Part shown: positions 51,386 to 59,662 of the stretch, piece by piece
How positions within the stretch are numbered: the stretch's first letter is position 1
How the letters are laid out: each line of letters begins with the position of its first letter
Origin: Viridibacterium sediminicola
GTDB lineage: Bacteria; Pseudomonadota; Gammaproteobacteria; Burkholderiales; Rhodocyclaceae
DNA length: 64,000 nucleotides
Direction of reading: 5' to 3'
Assembly (NCBI RefSeq): GCF_039631295.1
Contig: NZ_JBDIVE010000011.1
Location: 91,103-155,102, forward strand
Program-made: the position numbers and the translations under genes
The notes under the pieces: model-generated
What the model saw: the letters and a program-made list of their open reading frames with translations, nothing else
Databases searched by the model: none
Told to the model about the DNA's origin: nothing

Positions 51386-51715
51386 TCAAGAATGCTTGGG
51401 CGGGTACTTGATGGCATTCATCGCCATCTTGGCTTTCACCGCCGCATCCAGATCGATGTCCAGCACCATCACCAGACGCATCAGGTAGAGCAGCACGTCG
51501 GAGACTTCCTGGCGCACATGCTCGGCCTTGTCGCTCAGCATGATCTGTTCGGCATCCTGGTCGCTGATCCACTGGAAAATCTCGGCCAGCTCGCCGACTT
51601 CGCCGGTCAGCGCGAGGATCAGGTTGCGTGGGTTGTGGAAACGGTCCCAGTCACGTTGATCGGCGAATTCCTGCAGGGCCGCTTGCAGGGCTGCGGTGTC
51701 GATGAGTTTGCTCAT
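51386..51715 (-). CDS. MazG-like nucleotide pyrophosphohydrolase (dCTPase type)
   Basis: 109 residues. The all-alpha NTP pyrophosphohydrolase fold has the metal motif EVGELAEIFQW and a second acidic motif EVSDVLLYLMRL; DWDRFHNPRNLILALTGEVG is typical of the dCTP pyrophosphatase/RS21-C6 group. It removes non-canonical or excess dNTPs. It lies 18 bases after the dehydrogenase gene and is likely co-transcribed with it. Confidence 0.87.
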   Translation of the reverse strand: MSKLIDTAALQAALQEFADQRDWDRFHNPRNLILALTGEVGELAEIFQWISDQDAEQIMLSDKAEHVRQEVSDVLLYLMRLVMVLDIDLDAAVKAKMAMNAIKYPPKHS

Positions 51716-51733
51716 GATGATGTGCTGTCTCGC

Positions 51734-52732
51734 TCAGCTGGTCTTGACCTGGTTGATGAGGGGCTCGCCGCGCTCGAAGCTGGCCGCATTGCCCAGGGTG
51801 GTGGTGGCAATCGCGTGCAGCGCTTCGCGGGTGAGGAAGCCCTGGTGCGAGGTGATCAGCACATTCGGGAAGATCATCAGGCGCGCCAGGGTGTCGTCCT
51901 GCAGCGGGCGGTCGGAGAGATCGTGGAAGAACACGCCTTCCTCCATCTCATAGACATCGAGACCGACGCCGCCGACCTGGCCGGTCTTCAGCGCGTCGAT
52001 CAGCGCTTGTGAATCGATCAGGCCGCCACGGCTGGTGTTGATGATGATCACGCCGCGGCGCGTGCGCGCAAGTGCTGCCGCATCGATGATGTGGTGGGTC
52101 TGCCCGGAGAGCGGCAGATGCAGGGAAATGACATCCGACTCTTCGAGCAGGCGTTCCAGCGTGACGTACTCGAAGCCCACTTCTTTGGCGATCTGCTGAT
52201 TCTCGTACGGGTCATACGCCAGTACCGAGCAGCCGAAGCCCTTGGCGATGCGCATCGCGCACTGGCCAATGCGGCCTGCGCCGAGCGCGCCGAAGGTCTT
52301 GCCGTGCAGGTTGAAGCCCTCCAGACCGTCGAGCGAAAAATTCTGCTCGCGCACCCGGTTGTAGGCGCGATGCGTTTTGCGTACCAGTGTGAGCAGCAGG
52401 GCAAAGCAGTGTTCGGCCACCGCATCGGGCGAGTAAGCCGGCACGCGTGCCACGCAAATGCCCAGACGCTCGGCCGCTGCGATGTCGATGCCGTTGAAGC
52501 CGGCGGCGCGCAGCAGCACGATCTTCACGCCGATCTGCTGCAAACGCTGCAGGACCGGCTCGGTCAGGCGGCAATTGACGAAGGGACAGACCGCATCGAA
52601 GCCGTGCGCAAGTTCGACCGTTTTGTCGTGCAGGCGCTCTTCGAAAAACTCCAGCGTGTGCGCTCCATCGAGGTTGGCGGCGTTCAGCGCCTGTTCGTCG
52701 TAAGGATGGGTGTCGAATACGGCGATGCGCAT
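51734..52732 (-). CDS. ldhA: D-2-hydroxyacid dehydrogenase, fermentative D-lactate dehydrogenase type
   Basis: 332 residues. The NAD-binding motif is GALGAGRIGQCAMRIAKGFG. The catalytic triad region has arginine in NTSRGGLIDSQAL, glutamate in DVYEMEEGVFF and histidine in TSHQGFLTREAL. YAYDPYENQ-like text (VLAYDPYENQQIAKEVG) and overall length fit LdhA, which reduces pyruvate to D-lactate. It is followed by the MazG-like gene and preceded by a DUF1993 gene, all on the minus strand. Confidence 0.9.
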   Translation of the reverse strand: MRIAVFDTHPYDEQALNAANLDGAHTLEFFEERLHDKTVELAHGFDAVCPFVNCRLTEPVLQRLQQIGVKIVLLRAAGFNGIDIAAAERLGICVARVPAYSPDAVAEHCFALLLTLVRKTHRAYNRVREQNFSLDGLEGFNLHGKTFGALGAGRIGQCAMRIAKGFGCSVLAYDPYENQQIAKEVGFEYVTLERLLEESDVISLHLPLSGQTHHIIDAAALARTRRGVIIINTSRGGLIDSQALIDALKTGQVGGVGLDVYEMEEGVFFHDLSDRPLQDDTLARLMIFPNVLITSHQGFLTREALHAIATTTLGNAASFERGEPLINQVKTS

Positions 52733-52735
52733 GGC

Positions 52736-53242
52736 TTACTCCTTGCCGAGAAAATCGCGCTTGCCCAGTTCGACACCATTGCTGCGCGCGATGGCGTAGG
52801 CAGTGCTGATATGGAAGTAGAGATTGGGGATCACAAAGCCGAGCAAATAGGCCTGGCCCTTGAAATGCAGATCGCCGCTGCGCATCGCCACGGTGATGTC
52901 CTTGTCTTCGCTGCCATCGATCTGCTCGGGCTTGAAGCTCTGCAGATAGGCAATGGTTTTCTGGATGCGCGCCTGCAGCTCGGCAAAGCTCGCTTCATCG
53001 TCGACGAAGACCGGGGCCTCGACGCCAGCCAGTCGCGCCGCGCCGCCCTTGACGGTGTCGGAGGCAATCTGGATCTGCTTGACGAAGGGCAGCATGTCGG
53101 GGAACAGGCGTGCGCCGATCAGCACTTCCGGGGCGATCTTGCGTGCCTCGGCATGCGCAGCGATCTTGTCGACAATGGCGGCAAGATTGTTCAGGGCGCG
53201 GATCGCCGGCGGAATGAAGGCCTGGTACATGCTGAGGCTCAT
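52736..53242 (-). CDS. DUF1993 family protein
   Basis: 168 residues resembling the DUF1993 helical-bundle family, related to the DinB/YfiT superfamily: MYQAFIPPAIRALNNLAAIV, ARLFPDMLPFVKQIQIASD and QAYLLGFVIPNLYFHISTAY. The metal-binding histidine pattern of DinB proteins is not obvious. The function is unknown. The start overlaps the cupin gene stop by four bases and the end is 3 bases from ldhA. Confidence 0.8.
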   Translation of the reverse strand: MSLSMYQAFIPPAIRALNNLAAIVDKIAAHAEARKIAPEVLIGARLFPDMLPFVKQIQIASDTVKGGAARLAGVEAPVFVDDEASFAELQARIQKTIAYLQSFKPEQIDGSEDKDITVAMRSGDLHFKGQAYLLGFVIPNLYFHISTAYAIARSNGVELGKRDFLGKE

Positions 53243-53616
53243 GGTGTAACTCCTGTGTTGAGGGGGTGTGCGGCATGGGTGACGACGAAGACCAGCAGCT
53301 GGGCAGCTTCGTCACCGGTATTTTCGAGGGCGTGGCCTTCGCCGCTGGCCGTCTGCAGCAAGTCGCCGGGCTGCATCGCTGACCAGCTGCCATTGTCATT
53401 GACGCGTACCTGGCCGCTGGTGAGCAGATAGTACTCGGTCTCCAGCCTATGCTGATGCAAGCCGACGGTGGCGCCGGGCGGTACCGTCATCCAGGTGAGC
53501 AGGCGCAGGTTCGGCGCGCTGTTGCGCGGCATCAGGTAGCGCAGCGAGACATCGCCCTCGCCGCCGTGTACGGCCTGGCGCGTTTCGCTGTGCATCTCGG
53601 TGTGACGGTAGATCAA
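53239..53616 (-). CDS. Cupin domain protein
   Basis: 125 residues forming one cupin_2 barrel. Motif 1 is PPGATVGLHQHRLETEYYLLTSG with the HxH(x)nE metal ligands; motif 2 is around LQTASGEGHALENTGDE. The ligand or reaction is unknown. An AGGAG site lies before the ATG. It is first in a likely operon with the DUF1993 gene, ldhA and the MazG-like gene. Confidence 0.83.
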   Translation of the reverse strand: MIYRHTEMHSETRQAVHGGEGDVSLRYLMPRNSAPNLRLLTWMTVPPGATVGLHQHRLETEYYLLTSGQVRVNDNGSWSAMQPGDLLQTASGEGHALENTGDEAAQLLVFVVTHAAHPLNTGVTP

Positions 53617-53631
53617 AACAGACTCCTGGTT

Positions 53632-54288
53632 TCAGAACGGCGCGGGACTCTCGAAACTCAGCCACTCTGCGCTGAGCGGATGGCGGAATTCAAGCTTGCA
53701 GGCGTGCAGCATCAAGCGCGGCGCACGGGCGCGCACCGCTTCGCTGGCGTACAGCGCATCGCCCAGAATGGCATGGCCGATCGACATCAGATGCACGCGC
53801 AGCTGGTGCGAGCGGCCGGTGACCGGGGCGAGTGCAACGCGGCTGATCTTGCGTAGCGGGTCGATGTGTTCGACGCGGTAGCGCGTCAGCGAGGCTTTGC
53901 CGAGGGTGTAATCGACCATCTGGCGCGGCCGGTTGGGCCAGTCGGCGATCAGTGGCAGGTCGATTTCTCCTTCCGGCTGCGCCAGCTCGCCATCGACCAG
54001 GGCGACGTAGCGCTTCTCGGTCTGCCGCTCCTGGAAGGCGACGCTCAGCGCGCGCTGCATGGCTGCGCCACGGGCGAACAAGAGGATGCCGGAGGTCTCC
54101 ATGTCGAGGCGGTGCACCGTCAGTGCGTCGCTAAAGCGCGCTTGCACGCGGGCGACCATGCAATCTTGCTTGTCCGGCCCGCGGCCGGGCACCGAGAGCA
54201 GGCCGGAAGGCTTGTTGCTGACTACCAGCGTATCGTCGCTGAACAGGATGTCGAGCGTGTTGGAACCCTGAGTGCAGACTGTGTTCAA
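53632..54288 (-). CDS. rluA: RluA-like pseudouridine synthase
   Basis: About 218 residues if a TTG at 54288 is used; E. coli RluA has 219. The catalytic motif is VHRLDMETSGILLFA (Asp), followed by GRSHQLRVHLMSIGHAILGD and the RluA-like PLIADWPNRPRQM. RluA modifies U746 of 23S rRNA and U32 of several tRNAs. The 5' end is uncertain. The frame stays open to an ATG at 54423, but that would overlap the divergent peroxiredoxin gene by 62 bases, and the extra residues do not match the family. Confidence 0.85.
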   Translation of the reverse strand: MNTVCTQGSNTLDILFSDDTLVVSNKPSGLLSVPGRGPDKQDCMVARVQARFSDALTVHRLDMETSGILLFARGAAMQRALSVAFQERQTEKRYVALVDGELAQPEGEIDLPLIADWPNRPRQMVDYTLGKASLTRYRVEHIDPLRKISRVALAPVTGRSHQLRVHLMSIGHAILGDALYASEAVRARAPRLMLHACKLEFRHPLSAEWLSFESPAPF

Positions 54289-54361
54289 ATGAAGCTCGCG
54301 GGAATATTCGGGACCCTGCAATGTTTGCAGAGACTGCAATGATGCCGGAAGGACGTGTGAG

Positions 54362-54901
54362 ATGAAACGCAGATCGTATCTTTTCAGCTGGCTGGCCTTT
54401 GTTGCGCTGGCTTTGTCGATCAATGCCTACGCCGACTCAGCGCCCGTGCCGGGCACGCGTGCGCCCGACTTCAATCTGCGTGACCAGCACGGCGAGGTGC
54501 GCAAGCTCGCGGATTTTCGCGGCAAGTGGCTGGTGCTGTATTTCTACCCCAAGGATGATTCCCCCGGCTGCACCACCGAAGCCTGCAGCTTTCGCGATGG
54601 ACAGGCGCTGATCAGCAGCCTCGGCGCGCAAGTGGTGGGCGTCAGCATTGACGACAGCAGCTCGCACCGCGCCTTTGCCGACAAGCACCAGCTACCGTTC
54701 CCCTTGCTGGCCGATGTCGATGGCACGGTTGCCGCACGCTATGGCGCCTTGTCGGACTGGAAGCTGCTCAAATTCGCCAAGCGCGAGACCTTCCTCATCG
54801 ATCCGCAAGGCGTGGTGCGCAAGGCCTACACCAAGGTCGATCCGGATACCCATGCGGCCCAGGTCTTGAGCGATCTGCGCGCGCTGATTGCTGGCAAATA
54901 G
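54362..54901 (+). CDS. Exported peroxiredoxin, Bcp/PrxQ type
   Basis: 179 residues with a Sec signal peptide (SYLFSWLAFVALALSINAYA), so it should act in the periplasm, unlike cytoplasmic Bcp. The peroxidatic cysteine is in DDSPGCTTEACSF with the resolving cysteine five residues later, as in PrxQ. Other family text is KWLVLYFYPKDDSPG and RETFLIDPQGVVRKAY. A periplasmic thiol reductant would be needed. It is divergent from the pseudouridine synthase gene. Confidence 0.9.
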   Translation: MKRRSYLFSWLAFVALALSINAYADSAPVPGTRAPDFNLRDQHGEVRKLADFRGKWLVLYFYPKDDSPGCTTEACSFRDGQALISSLGAQVVGVSIDDSSSHRAFADKHQLPFPLLADVDGTVAARYGALSDWKLLKFAKRETFLIDPQGVVRKAYTKVDPDTHAAQVLSDLRALIAGK

Positions 54902-54974
54902 CGCCAACAACTAGCGCGTGCAGAGGTAGTTCATGAACTTTGTTGTTCGTGGCGGCGATCAAGCGCTGCATTGC

Positions 54975-55097
54975 TGACGCGAAGGACGCACAGGGCGCGA
55001 AGAAAGACAAAGGACCTTGCACTGAGGAACACGCTCAAGAGTGTCCGGTGATTGAATTCTTCGCGCAACTTCGCTTTTCTTGGCGTCCTTCGCGTCA
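54975..55097. repeat. Dispersed inverted-repeat element, copy C
   Basis: About 123 bases bounded by a perfect 15-base inverted repeat (TGACGCGAAGGACGC at 54975-54989 and its complement at 55083-55097). It lies between the peroxiredoxin gene and the NlpC/P60 gene. The sequence beyond the right arm (CTTGCTATGGCTGA, then AACAGCTTCTCAGAA) resembles that beyond copy A and runs into the last codons of the NlpC/P60 gene. Confidence 0.8.
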
Positions 55098-55145
55098 AAG
55101 ACCGCCATCTGAGATCTTGCTATGGCTGATCTTGGGAACAGCTTC

Positions 55146-55673
55146 TCAGAACAGGCTACGCGCCCCCGTGTAACGTGCCGCGAAATAGCTGCTGTCGAGC
55201 CGCTCGATGCGCACACTGCCGCGCGTCGAGGGCGCGTGGATGAAGCGGCCTTCGCCCAGATAGATGCCCATGTGCGAATAGGTTTTACCGCTGGTATTGA
55301 AGAACACCAGATCCGCCGGGCGCAGGCTGCTGCGCTCGACCGGCTGGGTGATGGCGGCAATCTGCGCCGCATTGTGCGGCAGACGCTTGCCCGCGACCTG
55401 CTCGACGATGTAGCTGACCATGCCGCTGCAATCGAGGCCGGCTTCAGGATTCTTGCCGCCGAAGCGGTAGCCGGTATCCATCAGGCTCAGCGCGAACAGC
55501 ACAATCTCATTGGCTTGCTCGGGTGTGGCCAGGCGGAAGCTGGCTGTCGAGGGCGCACGTGCTGCAGGGGGCGCAGGTGTAGTGGGCGTAGCGGGGGCTT
55601 TGCTGGGCGTGCTGCCGCAACTGCACAGGCAGGACACGGCGAGGATCAGCAGGCCAGCGCGCCAGGCCTGCAT
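55146..55673 (-). CDS. NlpC/P60 family lipoprotein, putative cell-wall peptidase
   Basis: 175 residues. A lipoprotein signal (GLLILAVSCLCSCGS, lipidated at one of the closely spaced cysteines) and a Pro/Ala linker precede an NlpC/P60 domain. The nucleophile is in GLDCSGMVSYI and the histidine in YSHMGIYLGEGRFIHAP. It probably cuts peptide stems of peptidoglycan at the outer membrane. The start shares a base with the dtd stop. Confidence 0.92.
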   Translation of the reverse strand: MQAWRAGLLILAVSCLCSCGSTPSKAPATPTTPAPPAARAPSTASFRLATPEQANEIVLFALSLMDTGYRFGGKNPEAGLDCSGMVSYIVEQVAGKRLPHNAAQIAAITQPVERSSLRPADLVFFNTSGKTYSHMGIYLGEGRFIHAPSTRGSVRIERLDSSYFAARYTGARSLF

Positions 55674-56125
55674 CAGACCTCCAACCAGAAGGTGACCGGC
55701 CCGTCGTTGATCAGCTGTACCTGCATGTCGGCGCCGAAGCGGCCTGCCGCCACCTGCGGATGCGCTTGGCGCGCCGCGCTCAGCAGATCATCGAACAGCT
55801 TGGCCGCCAGCACCGGCTCGGCTGCCGGGCTGAAGCCCGGTCGCGTGCCCTTGCTGGTATCGGCCGCCAGGGTGAATTGCGACACCAGCAGCAGGCCGCC
55901 ACCGCCCGCGTTGCCGCCTATATCGCGCAGGGAGCGATTCATGCGCCGCGCCTCATCGGGGAAGACGCGGTAATTGAGCATCTTGTCGAGCAGGCGGGGG
56001 ATCTTGTCGGCGCTGTCTTCGCGCTGAATGCCGATCAGCGCCAGCAGACCCGGACCGATCTGGCCAACAAGCTCGCCTTCGACGCGCACCGAAGCTTCGC
56101 TGACGCGCTGGATCAAAGCGATCAT
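55673..56125 (-). CDS. dtd: D-aminoacyl-tRNA deacylase
   Basis: 150 residues. It removes D-amino acids mischarged onto tRNA. The family motifs are SQFTLAADTSKGTRPGFSPA and the C-terminal NDGPVTFWLEV (gly-cisPro motif). The N terminus MIALIQRVSEASVRVEGELV is diagnostic. It abuts the NlpC/P60 and carbonic-anhydrase-like genes, sharing single bases with both. Confidence 0.95.
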   Translation of the reverse strand: MIALIQRVSEASVRVEGELVGQIGPGLLALIGIQREDSADKIPRLLDKMLNYRVFPDEARRMNRSLRDIGGNAGGGGLLLVSQFTLAADTSKGTRPGFSPAAEPVLAAKLFDDLLSAARQAHPQVAAGRFGADMQVQLINDGPVTFWLEV

Positions 56126-56649
56126 CAGGCGATCCGCATCAAGCCCTGGCTGAAGCGCGCAGCGTTTTCCATGTAGTTTTCGGCGCTGCGTTGCAGGCCG
56201 GCCACTTCCTCGTCGCTGAGCTGGCGGATGATGCGGCCGGGCGTGCCGACCACCAGGGAGCGATCCGGAATCACCTTGTTTTCCGGGATCAGGCAGTTGG
56301 CGCCGATCAGGCAGCTCTTGCCGATCACCGCGCCGTTGAGGACGACGGCATTGATGCCGACCAGCGAACCGTCGCCCACCGTACAGCCATGCAGCACGGC
56401 CATGTGGCCGACCGTCACGTTCTCGCCGATGGTCAGCGGCACGCCATCATCGGTATGCAGGATCGAACCGTCCTGGATATTGCTACCGTCGCCGACCACG
56501 ATGGGGTCATTGTCACCGCGCAGCACGGCACCAAACCACACGCTGACCCGTCGCCCGAGTTTGACGCTGCCCAGCACCGTGGCATTGTCGGCAATCCAGA
56601 CGCCTTCGCCGAGTTCCGGGACGCGGTCATTGAGTTCAAATACAGCCAT
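56125..56649 (-). CDS. Gamma carbonic anhydrase family protein (YrdA-like)
   Basis: 174 residues folding as a left-handed beta helix: repeated hexapeptides such as VVGDGSNIQDGSILHTDDG, then IGENVTVGHMAVLHGCTVGD and GINAVVLNGAVIGKSCLIGA. The histidine ligands (ILHTD, VGHMAVLHG) fit a trimeric metal site. YrdA-type proteins bind zinc, but carbonic anhydrase activity is often undetected. Co-transcription with dtd is likely. Confidence 0.92.
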   Translation of the reverse strand: MAVFELNDRVPELGEGVWIADNATVLGSVKLGRRVSVWFGAVLRGDNDPIVVGDGSNIQDGSILHTDDGVPLTIGENVTVGHMAVLHGCTVGDGSLVGINAVVLNGAVIGKSCLIGANCLIPENKVIPDRSLVVGTPGRIIRQLSDEEVAGLQRSAENYMENAARFSQGLMRIA

Positions 56650-56740
56650 CTAAGCATTCCTGAAAAGCGCGAGGCCAAGGCTGGCCCGCGATGAGGCTCA
56701 AATCATAACAGCAGTGGCTCGCCGACCCGCAGGCACGAGA

Positions 56741-57271
56741 TCAAGCCCCCGTGTGGTCGAACACGATGTCGACCTGCAATTCGTTGGACAGGCTCTCCAG
56801 CGCAGCCTGCAAAGCCGCCACATCCAGCGTGGCGGCGGCGCGCAGATGAGCCTGGGCGTGGAACAGCTGCTCGCCCGACATCGGCGCTTGCGAGGTGAAA
56901 GTCTCCAGCGACTCCACATTCACCGCATGCTGCGCCAGCACTTGCGAGACCTCGCGCACGATGCCGATGCGATCATGGCCAACCAGTTCCAGGCTGAAGC
57001 CGAGCACGGCCGGCGCGGCCGCTGCGGTGGGGGCCGCTGGCTCCACCACCAGACGCAAGGGCGTAAAAGCTTCCAGCGCGGCTTGCAAACTGGCCGCACG
57101 CGCGGCCGGCACACTCACGCGCACCAGACCGACAAACTTGCCCGACAGATGCGCCATCGAAGACTCCTGCCAGCTGCCGCCCTCGGCCGCGATCACGGCA
57201 GCGAGTGCTTCAACAAGGCCAGGGCGATCCGCGCCGATGGCGGTCAATACGAAATCCTGAGTCGTCACCAT
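56741..57271 (-). CDS. Glycine cleavage system regulator-like ACT protein (GcvR type)
   Basis: About 176 residues with two ACT domains: FVLTAIGADRPGLVEALAAV (residues about 5-70) and FSLELVGHDRIGIVREVSQV (about 90-160). The DRPGLV/DRIGIV signature sits at the ligand-binding loop in both. An Ala/Pro linker joins them. GcvR in E. coli binds glycine and holds GcvA as a repressor; no gcv genes are in this window. The ATG at 57271 fits the family better than one at 57298. Confidence 0.85.
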   Translation of the reverse strand: MVTTQDFVLTAIGADRPGLVEALAAVIAAEGGSWQESSMAHLSGKFVGLVRVSVPAARAASLQAALEAFTPLRLVVEPAAPTAAAAPAVLGFSLELVGHDRIGIVREVSQVLAQHAVNVESLETFTSQAPMSGEQLFHAQAHLRAAATLDVAALQAALESLSNELQVDIVFDHTGA

Positions 57272-57328
57272 ATCTGTACTGGAGCTGAGAAAGCGCAACC
57301 ATAGCAGAGCAGAGGCTTGCGGGTGTGA

Positions 57329-58098
57329 TCAGCCGGGATTGCGCTGGGCCTGAATATGGCGCGCCCAGCTCGGCAAGGGCGTAGAAACCCGCCACAACAT
57401 GTGAAAAACATTCGAAAAACTACCCAGCACAAAGCCCTCGCTGGCGACCAGGCGTCGCAGGCTCTCTCGCGAGTACAAGCTGATATGTCCATTGCGCGGC
57501 GCCGCGTACCACCAGTCCAGGCGCCGATTGCGCTGGATGAAGCCATCGGAAAACATGGTCGACAGCACGATGACGCCATCAGGTTTGAGCAGGCTATTGA
57601 GACGGCGCATCAAGCCAGGCGGGTCAGGCACATGTTCGAAGACCTCGAAGGCCGTGATCAGATCAAAGATCGCTTGCGTTGGTGGAGTTGAAGTCGCTGT
57701 TGTAAATGGATCAAAGCTCTGTGATTGCCATCAGAGCGCGCTCAAAATTTCACTCATTCTTCCGGTGCCACCTCCATAATCGAGATAGCTCAATCCATTT
57801 GCGTTTGCAAATAGCGCTATCAAAAAATTAGCATTTAAGCGTGGCCTGTGCTCAAGGTACTCTGGGACCACCATGATGTAACACTCATTCTAGATACGTT
57901 CAGCGAACCGTTCGGCAGGCAGTTTACGCATCTCGGGGGCAAAGCACGGACAACAAACAGAACAGAGCGCATAGTAGATAGCTTCGCCAGAAACCGGTAG
58001 CCGTAGGCCTCTCTGCTCTTCGCGTTTTTGTTCAAGTCAACAACACCGAGATGGTCCGCAGTAGTTGCGTAAATGGGGCAAGAGTTGGATATTGAGCT
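57329..58098 (-). pseudogene. Decayed class I SAM-dependent methyltransferase
   Basis: Translating this strand gives a nearly full-length methyltransferase broken by several lesions. In order: CPIYATTADHLGVVDLNKN and YGYR in one frame; a shift near 57995; PVSGEAIYYALC and RKLPAERFAERI; an in-frame TAG (57890-57892); YIMVVPEYLEHRPRLNANFL; motif I LDYGGGTGRMSEIL; an in-frame TGA (57731-57733); then FDLITAFEVFEHVPDPPGL and WWYAAPRNGHISLYSRESL. No ATG start remains. Methyltransferases of this layout occur in surface-polysaccharide loci. The last 100 codons are still open but lack the SAM-binding motif, so they should be inactive. Confidence 0.85.
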
Positions 58099-58238
58099 TT
58101 AAGGGGTGCGTTTTTTTGTTGGTATAACGTATATAGAACGCAACGTCCCTGATCTGCGGCGCTTTATGTAATTTAACCCTTCATGGAACAATGCAATCGT
58201 TCGATTTTTACCGGAAAGACATAGAGTATTGCTAGAAG

Positions 58239-59603
58239 ATGATGGCTTCTATTGTTTATCATTACGCATTCTGGATTTACAGTTTATTAATTATGTTGAT
58301 TAGACTTTTGAAAGAAATTTTTAAGGCCAATGCTCCGATGGGAGCTGGGTCTCCGTTTGTGTTGCGCGCGGAGTATCAAAGAGGGGCACAAATTATTGCA
58401 TTTGCCGCTCCAAGTCAAGGTGGTGCGCTAAAGTCACACCTGCTTGAAAATTTAAAGCCATTCGAAGATCTAGCAAAGTCCACTGTAATTATCGATCTGA
58501 GTCAGGACGGCTGGCTAGATGAGTTGATAGTTGCGCTTCGCGAACCAGTCTGGTTTGCTGTTTCACATTTTGGTGCTGGAGAGGTTGTTTCTTTAGCTGA
58601 CGGACAAGTAATAAATCCGTGGCTGGATGGATGTGTTCCTTTTTTAAGAATATACGGTGATCTTCCTGCGTATTTTCCTTTTAGACATTTGCAAGGATTT
58701 AACAACTCCGTCAATGTGTATGCTCACCCTGAGCACTATGATTTTTTTGTCAAGAGGATGTCCGCTCCCATCTTGTCTATGTGTATGGATACATGCCTTT
58801 TTGATGAAAGACCTGAGAGTGATGTTGATTTTTTAAAAAAGGCGAAACATGGGAAATTGATTTTTTTGAAGAATGGAAATTCCCCTGTGGCACTAAAGTC
58901 ATATTGGTTGCGCCATTTGCCGAAAAAAATTTCCACGGTGTTAATGCTGCTGGCTGAGTCTCTTGATGGTGCTCTGGATGTTTCGGTAGATCTTTACGAA
59001 TGCGTCTGTGACGCTTTTGCGGAAAGTAAAATATCTATACATAATAATCATAAATTAATATTTTTTATGTGTGCTCAACTCGATGATTACATGCGTCGCG
59101 TTAAGAGCAATATGCTTGCCAATGTTCTTCTTGATTATCCAGTGGTAATAAGAGGGGCGAATTGGTCTCATGTTGATTTTAGCGGAAAATCGGCTATCTA
59201 TGATCCAGGCTGCGATTATGAAGGATCTCGGTCGCTTATCGATGACGCTCTGGCAATTGTGGATATGTCTCCCAATGTATTAAAGGCTCCCCATGACCGA
59301 GTTTTGCGTGCTGCAGGGCGGTATACAACTTTTTTTAGTAATAAGCAGGATTTTTATTTAGATAATTTTTGTTTTCACGAAAAGTTTACTTTCAATTTTG
59401 ATGTTGAGTCCATAAGAGAGCGGATAGAGTATGCTCTATTGAATGCGCAGGATGTTGTCGAGATGGGGAGAGAGCAAGCGATTACAATGAGAAAGCTGCT
59501 TACGACACGCGACTATGTCGAGGGTATTCTGGGCGCTGTGGATACTTCTGTTATGATAAATTCAGCTCGACCTGTTGGTACTCAAGATTTTGTGTTGTAC
59601 TGA
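58239..59603 (+). CDS. Putative GT-B-like glycosyltransferase (family uncertain)
   Basis: 454 residues. A membrane segment sits at the N terminus (FWIYSLLIMLIRLLKEIF). The C-terminal third resembles the end of CgeB-like/GT-B glycosyltransferases: PVVIRGANWSHVDFSGKSAI, IDDALAIVDMSPNVLKAPHD, then RVLRAAGRYTTFFSNKQDF, followed by an Arg-rich helix. The N-terminal two thirds match nothing I recognise. Codon use is AT-rich, unlike the rest of the chromosome, suggesting horizontal transfer. The ribosome site is weak; a second ATG follows directly at 58242. It is the first gene of the cassette. Confidence 0.6.
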   Translation: MMASIVYHYAFWIYSLLIMLIRLLKEIFKANAPMGAGSPFVLRAEYQRGAQIIAFAAPSQGGALKSHLLENLKPFEDLAKSTVIIDLSQDGWLDELIVALREPVWFAVSHFGAGEVVSLADGQVINPWLDGCVPFLRIYGDLPAYFPFRHLQGFNNSVNVYAHPEHYDFFVKRMSAPILSMCMDTCLFDERPESDVDFLKKAKHGKLIFLKNGNSPVALKSYWLRHLPKKISTVLMLLAESLDGALDVSVDLYECVCDAFAESKISIHNNHKLIFFMCAQLDDYMRRVKSNMLANVLLDYPVVIRGANWSHVDFSGKSAIYDPGCDYEGSRSLIDDALAIVDMSPNVLKAPHDRVLRAAGRYTTFFSNKQDFYLDNFCFHEKFTFNFDVESIRERIEYALLNAQDVVEMGREQAITMRKLLTTRDYVEGILGAVDTSVMINSARPVGTQDFVLY

Positions 59604-59662
59604 TTGGAGAAGGGGTTTTGTTTGTCGAGATTGTTTTTTTAGCATAGATCGATGAGGTTCTG

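Noticed and set aside
57329..57631. 100-codon protein as an independent small methyltransferase
   Set aside because: It is only the C-terminal end of the decayed methyltransferase. The SAM-binding part lies upstream beyond a stop codon.
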